DNA of 64,000 bases from Neocallimastix lanati (nom. inval.) (Eukaryota; Neocallimastigomycota; Neocallimastigomycetes; Neocallimastigales; Neocallimastigaceae): NCBI GenBank assembly GCA_016946835.1, contig JACVTC010000019.1, forward strand, positions 747,501 to 811,500, in the 5' to 3' direction. Every line of letters starts with the position of its first letter. The stretch's first letter is position 1. A model generated the notes under the pieces. That model made no database searches and had not been told where the DNA came from. It worked only from the letters and a program-made list of their open reading frames with translations. Shown here in pieces: positions 13,501-23,473 of this stretch. The position numbers and the translations under genes are program-made.

Positions 13501-14050
13501 AAACAATACCAGCATGATCTGATTCAGCAGAAATTCTTATACTAGTTTTAATTGTATAGACAGCTAAGGTATGAGAATTTAAAGGAAGATCATTACTACC
13601 AATCCATTCAGCTCCTTCCCAATTACCTTGACCTTCACGAGATAAATTCAAACCAGTTGTAAAATAAGAACTACTTTTTTCTGTTTTACCATTATTATCT
13701 GAAATTTCAACACTCCAAGAATAATATGTTTCTTGAGATAATTTTTTACCATTATACTGAACATTTTGAGATTGATCGCTTTTTACTTTTCCACTATTCC
13801 ACATAGTTTTACCTTCTTCATTTTTTACAACAATTTTATATGATACTTGTGTTTTATTTTCTGGTCTATCAGTTTTCATTTGCCATCCAAAATAAGGAGT
13901 TTTTTCATCTAAACCAAGTGGTTTATTCAAGCGATTAACTGTAAGATTAATAACATCGAAGCTATCACTACTAATATCCTTACCTAATATAATAGGTACT
14001 GAAGAATTTAAAAGATACAGTATACTTAATATTGAATTACTAATTTTCAT
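10553..14050 (-). CDS. Secreted alpha-L-rhamnosidase, GH78 family
   Basis: A single 1165-residue frame without introns. Residues 1 to about 23 are a signal peptide. An N-terminal Fn3-like segment (starting LNKPLGLDEKTPYFGWQ) and jelly-roll domains precede the (alpha/alpha)6 catalytic domain, which opens at DCPQRNERMGWSGD (732-745). It also contains the TEGAGAELGDW segment and TTIWE (Glu1019), followed by NHYSFGSVGAWM. By comparison with characterised GH78 enzymes Glu738 would be the general acid and Glu1019 the base; this assignment is inferred. A C-terminal beta-sandwich ends the protein. The enzyme would release terminal rhamnose from rhamnogalacturonan or its oligosaccharides. No dockerin is present, so it is probably free. 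The architecture is that of bacterial GH78 proteins, and the missing introns fit acquisition from rumen bacteria, but only a phylogeny would show that. Confidence 0.93.
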   Translation of the reverse strand: MKISNSILSILYLLNSSVPIILGKDISSDSFDVINLTVNRLNKPLGLDEKTPYFGWQMKTDRPENKTQVSYKIVVKNEEGKTMWNSGKVKSDQSQNVQYNGKKLSQETYYSWSVEISDNNGKTEKSSSYFTTGLNLSREGQGNWEGAEWIGSNDLPLNSHTLAVYTIKTSIRISAESDHAGIVFGANDARLMSADKNIWHLEASKNESRIEYVLDISAFPAKLKIYRHGYSANDTKKPVAEFEITEKTINSKNAHDFHEIWIFSSHGVVQLGIDEEVIDLPQINYVSKGAVINPAGPGGDYMSFPMVADIGFVVDAGQKAEFKNYKVLNYRSPGNALFSEDLTEEKNSIFTGQQGITISNGVYQLDGGVKGALVVANPSRGSMPALQTSFKIKNKQISHAFLYATARGIYELTLNNKKVSNDYFAPGFTQYDRFHLYQTYDVTKQIRKGNNTLMTQLAEGWWSGAITFTGDLWNYFGDRQSFIAKLVITYKDGSRDVIKTNSKTWKLSTDGPLISSSFFQGENYDARRELKFNKNAEVIPINEETTHLEPLFNVMSGDLMEFDYSKVKFVGQETIPVRDVEQVKAKSVKKLKDKIYIYDMGANLAGVPKITIPNGKAGNKVTLRFAEVLYPENDVNNAGELMLENIRAALATDTYILKGGKEIISPRFTYHGYRYIEITGLDKLSLKNVETIVLSSIDRFTAGYKCSNESINKLFQNILRTTHANFLAIPTDCPQRNERMGWSGDLSVFSKTASYLWDVNNFLSQHLQAMRDTQTPKGRFDDIAPLGGGFGGPLWGSAGIIVAKEVYQQYGDENIYQQHYQAMKKYMDYLETKVLEDGILTEGAGAELGDWLGPENSKNDVSFLVFAQEIKNLKVIYTTAEHLGKTDDAEYYKNLYNKRKALFNKKFVDASTHKTLKSNGELMDTQTSYATGLEYDAFNDENSVYAAKYLVEACERENVDDEGITRPPYSLMTGFVGTALISKALTHVGRSDVAYKLIENHQYPSWLYSVDQGATTIWERLNSYTKENGFGGNNSMNSFNHYSFGSVGAWMIEDSLGIQRDEQNPGWKQFNLRPQPDFNGKMTWAKGHYDSQYGKIESYWKLSKKECTYKFTIPVNTKANCQLNVPKSFNSTTIKINGKSKNVTVKNHKVNLELLPGKWNIIVKN

Positions 14051-16436
14051 TTTTATTTTCTAAAATATATAATTTTAAATAAGTTATAAATATTTATAAA
14101 TATATATATATATATTTATGAATTGATTTTTTAAAGTATGAATATATATAAATTTTTTTTTAAATAGGAATAAAAAATTATTTTAATTAAAGAAAATATT
14201 TTTTTTTTTAAAATTTGAATATAATTTTTTTTTTTTTTTAATTGAAGAAAATATTTTTTTCAATTAAATATAATTTTATAATTTTTTTTTTTCTTTTTCT
14301 TTTTCTTTTTTTTTTTTTTTTTTTTTCTTTTTGTTGAAATTATTCAATAAAAAAAGATAGTTTATATATGAATTGTGAGTCAAATATTACATTCTTATCA
14401 GTATCAAAATTTTAAAAAATTACGGTATATCTTATAAACTTTATTATTATTTTTTTTAATTAATTATACTATTATATTTATTCAAAGATATTTAACAATT
14501 TAATATATGTTCTTTAAAATTAATTTATAAATATATTTTAATTAATATATTAATTAAATTTAAATATATAATTTTTTAATATTTCATGGATTTTTTTCAT
14601 TAAATATTATTAAATAAAGTTTAGTCTTAATATATTTAAAATTTAAAAAATTATTACATGAATTAATAAATTATAATAATGATTTGCATATTTGTTTTAA
14701 TATTAAAGGAAAAATAAAATTTATGAAAAAAAAAATAAATGTTAATTAAAAATAAGATTAATTATTTTAAAAATCATAAATATAATCCCTTAATATAAAA
14801 GTAAAAATCATAATATTAAAAGGATTATATTTATTAATTTTTTTAATAAATATAGTATATTAAATTATTATTATTATTATATTTATTGTTATTGCTTTTA
14901 AGAATCAAAAATTAATAATTATGTCAACCTTATTATTATTTCTTAGTAGAAATTATACTATTATTAAACTAAGGATTATTATAATTAGATTATTGGAGTT
15001 ATTCTTCTTATTATTGTTCTTGTTGTTGTATTCATTATTATTAATATTTTGAATAATTATTAGTACTGAATTTATTAATATTATTTTTTTTTTATTGCTA
15101 TTATTAATATGATAAACCCTGGCCATGTTAATATTATTATTACTAGTTATAGTTGATAAGTTAGAATAAGAATTATTATTACTAAAGCAAAGACCTTTAA
15201 CAACTGTATTATAAATACTACTTACGATATCAATAGTATATTAATAAGGAAGATATTTTAGTTAAATAATTTTAGTAATAGAATTAGTTTTAGCTTTATT
15301 TCCTAAATTATTACATTCGACTGTATAATACTTTTTTTTTATAGAATATAGATTATTTGAAATGAAAACTTCTGAACAGCAAGTTAAACTTTACCAAATT
15401 TTAAAAAAGCTTATTTATTAAAATTTTTACTACTAATAATTTATTGGTTACAATAAAAATTTAGGATTATCTTAAAATTAAGTTTGGTAATACCTTGGAA
15501 ATTTATGATATAAAAATTTTAATTATTAATATCATTTTTTTATTGTTATATAAATATATATATATACAAAGATTCTTTATTCTTTATTTATATTTCAATT
15601 TATTAAGGCTTTATTATTCTATTCTTATAATAAATTCAATTCTAAATTTATGGAGTCATTTCCTATAATATATTGATTAATTAATTAATTAAAAAAAATA
15701 AAAAAAAAAAAAATTAAAAATATATATAATACAATTTAAAATATACCATTAAATAAGGATTTAATAGTATTTTTTTAATTGTTTAAAATTATATTCAATA
15801 GTTAATTTTTAATATACATTTAAATTAAAATATAATAATATGAATAAATAAATAATTGTGAATATAATAAATAAATAATGACCAGTAAAAAAGGTTAACA
15901 TATTCTCATAATGAAAAAATAAATTTACAAGTTTCTTTTAACAAAGTATCTGTAAATGTAATAAAATTTAAATGCCATAATAAAAATATTATAGCATATT
16001 TAATTAAATAGGAATCAATGTATATATATAAAAATAAAAAAATATATATTTTTTCATATATGTTATCATTGAAAATAATACAAATAAAATATAAAATTCT
16101 TAAATAATTAAAATATAATTAATAAAAAATAAAAATTAGCTATTAAATATTAAAAAAAAAAAATTGCATCTATTTATTTATTTGTTTGCTTATTTTTTTG
16201 TTTTGTCAGTACATTAATAATATATATATACATTTATTTATATATTCATTTATATAAATATCATTTCCTTCAATAAAAAACAAATAATTCATTTTATTAA
16301 ATATGTTATTAAAAAAAAAGGTGATATATAAATAGGTTTTGGTTAATATATTAATAATAAATTTTATATACTTTAAATATTATATAAGTAATATTAATAG
16401 AAATAAAATAGAAATTTGATAATATTAATTTTCTGT

Positions 16437-16473
<37 letters not shown>

Positions 16474-16474
16474 T
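14051..16474. other. AT-rich intergenic DNA upstream of GH78
   Basis: About 2.4 kb of A/T-rich DNA with long T tracts (near 14284-14326), TTA runs at 14865-15120 and scattered TA repeats. No coding frame of credible composition and no RNA gene is seen. The GH78 promoter should lie at its left edge. Confidence 0.6.
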
Positions 16475-16830
16475 ATAGACTGAAGACTTTGGTCTTCCCC
16501 ATATAGTAATATGGGTGTATGATTAACTGCCATACCAGTACGGCGTCGGCGCTCTCAACTCCCCATAAGCAAAGAAACTCCATATAGAAGCACCCTACGC
16601 GATCCTCGAGGGAAAGCAGAGCCAACTATAGGTGGCGTTCTTGCCATCCCAGAGGAGCTGGACACTGTAAATCCTCTCAGACAAGGCTTACGCAATGGGA
16701 TTCTTATAGTGTTAGAAATATAGAAAACATACCTACCTGAGTATCGTTTAACCCCTAACCTTTCACGCAAAACCCAGAGGGAAAAATCGTGAAGATTTGA
16801 TACTTGTGGGGGTCGATCCAATTATCTATG
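16475..16830 (-). mobile_element. SINE-like retroposon 2
   Basis: A second GC-richer island. Read on the minus strand it starts near a degenerate B-box-like segment (GGATCGACCCCC, about 16808-16822), runs about 330 bp and ends in an A tail (16467-16477) followed by a TA repeat. Just before the tail are two perfect hairpins: CCCATAT with ATATGGG, and GAAGAC with GTCTTC around a CAAA loop. It shares the short segment AGAGCGCC(A/G)A(T/C)GC with the island at 3472-4023 at a similar place before the tail. The minus-strand frames here (16351-16533 and 16555-16821) are probably chance products of the richer composition. Confidence 0.5.
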
Positions 16831-16914
16831 TGTTAATTTATTGATTTTCATTATTTATTATTTTAACTTTTTTATATTATTTTTTTTTAAAATTATTATT
16901 ATTAAATTATTTGT

Positions 16915-17271
16915 TAAAAAATCTCAATATTTGTTTATTTATTAACTTTATTTATTTGAAGCAAAAGGCTTATTTTTTAAGAATACATAATTTAATGTTA
17001 TTTATACATACAAAATACATTTGATGGATCATACATATTTTAATACATTAAATACATGTTTTAATATTAACTATATAAAAGAGGCTTATAAAAATAAAAA
17101 TTTTTTAAAACTATATTCATAAACTATATAAACTATATATTAATATAATATATCCTATTTATTTATAATAAACTATTTAATATTTAAAATTATAATAAAA
17201 GTTGTAATAAAATAAAAATATTAATTAAAATGTTAATTAAATTTATAAACTAAAAATACTAATTTTCTAAC
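16915..17271 (-). repeat. Dispersed repeat R1, right copy (inverted)
   Basis: Reverse complement of 4084-4370, with an extra block of roughly 70-90 bp in the middle. The shared flanks align over long stretches with few differences by eye. It closes the interval that holds the PL1, CE12 and GH78 genes. Confidence 0.85.
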
Positions 17272-18518
17272 ATTATTAAATAATGTTTGTGATAAATATC
17301 TTTCATGATAAATTATATGTAAATTAAAATTAATACTATATATATTACAATACATATTAATATTATATATATATAATATTAATATGTATTGTATTAATAA
17401 TTATATATTGTATAAAATAAATAATATTTTTATATTTTATATTATGGTGTTATTTAGGAAAAAATTTATGACTGCTTTTAATAAAATATTTATCATTAGT
17501 TACTTAATATCAAATATATATATAATATTTTTAATTAAATATGAAAAATAATTAATAAATATTAGGAAAAGTATCTATACATTGAAAATTTCAAAATTTT
17601 AAAATCATAAATATTAATTTTTTATTTTTATTTTATTGTTATTTTTTTGTAACGAATCAGTAAAAAGGTTAAATTTAATTTAAATTATCTACCTTATATT
17701 TAAATATCCCATAAAAAATTATTATTATTAATTATTATAAATTTTTAATATTTCCGGGAAAATTTTTTAAATATATTCCTTGAATTATTTTAATTTATTA
17801 AACATTATTAATTAATATATATTTAATTATTATACTAAATAATAATTATATTAATTTCAGTAATAATAAAACTCAATGATTTATAATAAATTTTTTAAAT
17901 ATTAATCTTTAAATAATTTATTTAACACTTTTTATTAATTCTTTAAATTTTCAATCAATAAACTTTAATTAGTTAATAATTCATATTTAAATTTTTATAT
18001 TAATAAACTTTAATTGGGAAGTATATTTCTCAAAATTTTAATAAATAGACAAATAAATAATAAAATAAATAATAAAATAAATAAATAATAAAATAAATAA
18101 TAAATTTATTATAATATATTAATAAATAAAAAAATATTAATTAATTAAATAGATATTTTTTATTTTTTTATTTTTTAATTTATTAGATAAAAAAAAAAAA
18201 AATTAACCAATAATTTTAGAAATATTTTCTTTTCATAAATTATTGAATCAATGAATAAAAATAATAATTATAATAATAAAATTTAATAAAAATATTAAAA
18301 ATATTAAGTATTAATTATTTATTATTAGAGAAATAAAGGTTTTAAATATCTAAATATTAAATATTAAAAGAATGAAATAATTTTAAAAAGGATTTTCATA
18401 TAACTATATATTAAAAAAAATATATATATAAAATAAAAAATAAGCTAAATTTTATTTAAAATTCATATAAATAAATATATTTTATAATATTGAAAATTAA
18501 TTAAAAATATTTAACAAA
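17272..18518. other. AT-rich intergenic DNA with a perfect palindrome
   Basis: Contains the perfect 46-bp palindrome at 17347-17392 and AAT/AAAT repeats near 18045-18110. No gene is seen. Confidence 0.6.
17347..17392. repeat. Perfect 46-bp AT palindrome
   Basis: The two 23-base halves, running from ACAATACATATTAATATTAT at the left end, are exact reverse complements with no spacer. It lies 75 bp outside the right copy of repeat R1. Confidence 0.9.
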
Positions 18519-19863
18519 ATGGAAGTACTAAAAATAGATATTAGTGAAACTAATAGAGGAAAAGAAATATAATTATTTATTTACTAAAAATAATAAATCA
18601 AAGGTATATAGATGTACCGAATATAAAACTTTAAATAAATGTAAATCTTACATTATTTTAAATGATGAAAAAGAAATAGTAAAATATGATGGTGTTCATA
18701 ATCATTTTGAACAGGAATTTTATGTCGCTCTATCATTAACAAAATAAAAAATTGAAAAAGAAATTAAAAAAAGTTCAATTCCTTTCGATATAAAACCAAA
18801 AAGAGTTTTTAATCAAATTTCCCAAGGCATTGGTTTTATATGTCTTGAATATAAATCTATAAAATCACAAATAATAAGAGATATAAATAAGCAATTTCCT
18901 TCCAACATATCAAGTTTTGAGGAAATTCCAGAAAAACGTTATTTATATATTACATAACAAAATGAAAATTTAATGATATTCAAAAATCAAAATGTAGTAA
19001 TTTTTCAATCTCCATTTCAAGCATTTTTGTCTAAAAAATACTGTGATGATCTTTTTGTGGATGGTACTTTCTATGTAGCTCCTAATATCAGTTATCAAGT
19101 TTTCATTACAAGAAATTTTATTCCTGAATTAAATGAATTTTAGACCACTTCTTTTTCTATATTAAGAAATAAAGAACAAGAAACCTATTGAACAATATTT
19201 GAAGTTATAATAAATAATTGTGATATTACAAAAGACAGTGGGTTTGCTCCAAAAATATTCATCGTGACTTTGAAAGATACCTAATGCCGCAATAATTGTA
19301 TTTCCAGATGTAAATATTAGATATTGTATTTGGCATTACAAACGATCATTGGAACATCATAAAAATAAAATATGCTATAATGAAGTAAATCATAACAGAG
19401 ATTTATATGTTATTTATAATACTATTTTTATAAATCCAAATTATATATTGGACATTTTTATAAAATTAAAAAATCATGTATTGAAAATAATTACAACCAA
19501 TTTTTAATATTTTTGGAATATTTTAAAAAAACATATTTAATTTTTTATGATATTGAAAATTGGAATTATTATAATAATACTGAACATATAACAAATAATG
19601 CCTCCGAATCTTTTGATAATTATTTAAATGGCTTATTTTTTTTTTAAAAAAAAAAAACTTATTTTAAATTAGTATATACATTAAATAATGATGTATCTTT
19701 ATATCCAGATACCTACGAAAGAAGAAAGTTTGGCGTATGGAACAAACAAAAGAGAAAAATATTAACATCTAATAAATTCAAGAATATTATTGAAAGTTAT
19801 AAGAAAATGGAATCATTTTTAATTGGTAATGAAAGAAATAGAAGTCATATTGCTGAATTATGA
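18519..19863 (+). pseudogene. Decayed MULE transposase gene, copy 1
   Basis: From an ATG at 18519 the reading frame is still traceable but is broken several times by stops and shifts. The N-terminal part is a FLYWCH/WRKY-like zinc finger (YRCTEYKTLNKC, then GVHNH, about 18605-18702). The core has the MULE transposase start FVDGTFYVAP (about 19054-19083), in which Asp is the first catalytic acid, followed by YQVFITR. The C-terminal part (NNTEHITNNASESFDNYLNG, about 19575-19634) matches the second copy at 37684-39100. MULE transposases cut and paste DNA elements with 8-11 bp target duplications. The copy is a remnant that cannot make a full protein. Terminal inverted repeats of its own were not found with confidence; a MITE of MULE type lies 50 bp downstream. 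Confidence 0.85.
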
Positions 19864-19913
19864 TTTAAATGACTAATTAATTTAAATGACTAATTAATTT
19901 AAATAATAAAATT

Positions 19914-20153
19914 GGGAGAGTTGCATTTCCCCAAAGTTGCTTTTCGCCAGGTTGCATTTCGACAAGTAGAGTATTAATATAAATAAATGAATAAATAAAT
20001 AAATATTAATTCAAAATAATTTTTTTTAAAATTGTTTTTATTCGATGTTAATAATATTTAATTTTATTTATTGATTTATTTGTTTATTTAATAATTTTCA
20101 AATTTGGCGAAATGCAACTTGGCGAATTGCAATTTGGCGAAATGCACCACACC
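19914..20153. mobile_element. MULE-type MITE, 240 bp, with 9-bp target duplication
   Basis: Terminal inverted repeats of about 50 bp (19914-19966 and 20104-20153) are each made of roughly three imperfect iterations of TTGCATTTCGCCAAG. The interior is AT-rich and codes for nothing. The element is flanked on both sides by AATAAAATT (19905-19913 and 20154-20162), a 9-bp target site duplication of the length made by MULE transposases. Confidence 0.85.
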
Positions 20154-20162
20154 AATAAAATT

Positions 20163-20459
20163 AATTAAATTAGAATATAATTTATTTTTCTAACCTTTAA
20201 TAAATTTAACTAATTATGAAATAACAAATACATTTAATATTAAAAAATAAATAAATAATATGTAGTACAAATATCAATGTAAAATGTATTTATTTAGTAA
20301 TTATTAATATTTTATTTTAAACCAAAAAAAAAATTTTCTTTTCTTGATTTTTTCGATTTTTAAGTCATATAAAAAAATTTACATTGTTCAATGTAGATAT
20401 ATTATTTTAATATTTATTAATAAAAATATTATTTCATAAACCCAATTGTTTAATAGAGT
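20163..20459. other. AT-rich spacer left of the Gypsy nest
   Basis: Short AT-rich stretch between the MITE and the first recognisable Gypsy A sequence. No left LTR of Gypsy A was found in it. Confidence 0.55.
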
Positions 20460-21658
20460 TTTATACGTTTGAAAGTTTACTCCAAAAAAGAAATCTTCAA
20501 ATAACAATACAACTATTAGTAAGCTTTCTAATGAAGAAAGAGAAAGAAGAATTAGAGAACATCTTTGTCTTTATTGTGCAGATCCAGATCACATTCGTGA
20601 AAATTGTCCTAAATTAAAAAAGAATAAACCTTCTTCAAGTTCTCACATTTCAAATCCTGTTTTAAATTCAACTATTAGGCCAAGAATTTCTGACCAACCT
20701 AACCACAGGCTTCCAATCTTTGATTTCACTCTTTCTATTTCGGATGTTTCAGTTAATTCAAAGATTCTTCTGGATTCAGGTTCTCAACTTAATCTTATGG
20801 ACGTTTATTACGCTAAAGAAAATAACATTCCCTATAATGAAAATTCTAAATTACCGAGCGTTTCCGGTATTGGAGGTGATCAATTAATTCTGGGAAAAAC
20901 TTTACCAATATCACTCAAATACGGAAATCATATTTGTCAAGCTGAATTCTACATTGTTGATTTACCCTCTTACTGTGCTATTCTAAGTACTGACTGGTTA
21001 TTCACACACAATCCAACAATAAATTTCGTAACTAAAGAACTATCCTTTAAGTCTAGCAATTGTATTTCAAATTGTTTACTAACTCCAAGTTCTTTTACAG
21101 CTCATATTTTTTCTCCTACAAATGCCCCTTCTAGAAAAAAAAAGGAACCTGCTACTGTTGATAGAATATTAAAATTATTGCCTACCATACTTCAACCTTA
21201 TAAAGATATTTTCGATGAAGGATCTGCAAACATATTACCACCACATAGGCAGTATGATTGTGAGATTAAGCTTAAGCCTAACTCTATCCTTTATTATGGC
21301 CCTATCTACCCGCTTACTGATGCTGAGTCTAAGGCTCTTAAAGAATATATTGAAGAAAATCTCTCAAAAGGCTTTATTCATAAATTCAAATCTCCTGCTG
21401 GTGCTCCTGTATTTTCCGTTTTTAAGAAGAAAGGTGAATTACGTATGGTTGTTGATTACAGAAAACTTTACGAAATAACAATTCGGGACTCTTATCCATT
21501 ACCACTTATCAATGACATGCTCGAACATTTAGGTAAAGGTAAAGTATTTTCAAAACTTGATCTCCGTTCTGCATATAATCTTGTAAGAATAAAAGAAGGA
21601 GACGAGTATAAAACAGCTTTTACCTGTAAGTGTAAAAGAAAACACAAAAATAGATTAC

Positions 21659-22292
21659 TATAACAGAATTAATAATTACAATTATTTTATTATTTTAATA
21701 TTTAGTATTATTTTTCAATAAAGTTTTAAAACAAATAATTAAATTTAAAAAATATTATTTCTGGTATAGTTGTTAGTAACTAATACCATGAATCAAACTA
21801 CTTAGGGTTCGATTCACATTTATTATTATTTTATAGTTTTATTCTAAAAAATATCTAGAAGATTCTTTATAGTTCAAGAAATTACTAGAATTTCTTGATA
21901 ATTCTTGTGTTTAATTAATTAAAATTTATTCTATTAAATTCTTAATTCTATTGTTTTCTATTTTTTCTAAATTTTTCGATTTTTAAGAACTTTTTAGAAA
22001 CTTTTATTTTTATTTTTTAATAACTTTAACTTTTGAAAAAAATATAAATATGAGTAAAATTCTTATTAACAAATATTCTTTTCTTTGTGTTTTTTATTTT
22101 AATTTTGTTTAGTTAATAAAACTTAATTTTTTAATAAAACTTTTTTTAATATTAATACTATATCAACCCTTGCGGCTTATAGTATTATAATAAATATAAT
22201 TAATAAAATAATTAAAAAAAAAATAAATAAAAAATAAAATAATTTTTGTTTTTTTTTGAGTGTTATTATATTTATTATAATATTTTGTTATA
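21659..22292 (+). repeat. 5' LTR of Gypsy B
   Basis: 634 bp. It contains a tRNA-like A box (TGGTATAGTTGTTAG, 21762-21776) and B box (GGTTCGATTC, 21806-21815). It also holds a hairpin with perfect 9-bp arms AATACTATA/TATAGTATT (22154-22186), whose loop is unusually rich in G and C for this DNA. Confidence 0.92.
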
Positions 22293-23473
22293 ATAAAAAA
22301 CACCCAAGATTTTGACGCCGTGCCTTGATATATCTACCCTTTTGTTTGGTTTGAAGCTTTCTTTTGGAATTAGTGTCTACTGCCTTTTTGTTTTCTTTTG
22401 GACTTTATTTTTTGAATCTCTCGGATTTTCTGTTTCCTTTGTTTTTGGTTTCTGTTTGGCTACTTATCTTATTGGCTTCAGGTTTCCACTTTTGGTTAGA
22501 TTCTTTCTGTTTGCCTTGGATTTCTTATTTTGGTCTTGGTTCTGTTTCCATTGGTTCAGATTTCTTAGTTTGGACTTGGTTTTTGTTTCCATTGGTTTCG
22601 GGTTTCTGATTCTTGGTTTCTACTTTTGGACAAAATCTCTTCTTCTCTTAGTCTCTGATATCTTCTTTGGGTTCAGCCTTGCTTCTTGAATCTACTTTTT
22701 TTTTCTTTAAAAAATAAAATTCTCGGTTTTTGGTACTAATAGCATACTCACAATTATACCAAAATCTATCTAGGCGAAAAAAAAAAAAAAATTTTTTTTT
22801 TGATATAAAAAATTCTTTAAGAAGTTCTACAGTTCTTGAGACTTTTTAAAGAATATTACAGGTAAATATAATATTTAAATATACTAGGAGCGATTAGAGC
22901 TCATAAACAGAGTTTCGGCGGTTAGTAACTAGTTTCAGTAGGTTAGAAACTATAGCCGTTAATTATTCGAATATAAACGGGCTTCAAAACCCTAGGGCGT
23001 GAAGAGCGTGTGGATTAAACGAAAGCCACATCCTACCAACCAACTTCAACAGTTCGGTGGTTGCTCTATTCGAATAAGCTCTGGCGAATAAGGAACTATA
23101 GTCACCGAAGGCTATAGGTTGGTCGTGAAGGTAAAGCGACTTTAAAATATATAGTTTATAATTTTTTATTTTGAGGTCTAGTATATACCTCTAGTTAGTA
23201 ACTCTTGCCGGTTTTTTATTTTGTTGTAAGGCATAAAAGAGTGAAATTTAGTCTAGTTATTATATTTACCAAATTAAATTTAAAAAAAAAAAAATTTAAA
23301 TCAGCAATTAAACTAAACGCCTAGAAAAATAATAATTTATAATTCTTTATCATTACAATTTTCATTCGGGAGCACTAAAAAAAAAAAACTAATAATAATA
23401 ATAATAGTGATAATATTAAATAAATCTTCTTATTGCAATTCTTAAACTTGTTTATAATTTAATAATTCTTTCA
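22293..23473 (+). other. Leader of Gypsy B, with T/G-rich and structured GC-richer parts
   Basis: The first part (22320-22690) is T/G-rich and gives meaningless hydrophobic frames. A second part, about 22880-23150, is much richer in G and C and has several complementary segments, for example CTATAG pairing across ACCGAAG and CCTACCAACC facing GGTTGGT. It probably folds as RNA and may serve packaging, dimerisation or translation. A segment GACGCCGTGCC at about 22314-22324 might be a primer site, but this is uncertain. Confidence 0.55.

Noticed and set aside
16555-16821. 88-codon minus-strand frame with normal-looking composition
   Set aside because: It fills SINE-like island 2, has no family features, and its normal composition follows from the island's higher GC content.
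21762-21816. A functional tRNA gene
   Set aside because: A and B boxes are present, but the T stem pairs poorly, no acceptor stem is visible, and the same arrangement recurs in LTRs, so it is a tRNA-like LTR part rather than a gene.
22312-22689. Hydrophobic 125-codon frame in the Gypsy B leader, at first sight a membrane or envelope-like protein
   Set aside because: The DNA is T/G-rich and gives Phe/Leu/Val/Trp-rich translations in more than one frame. It has no start context or family features and lies before Gag, not after Pol.
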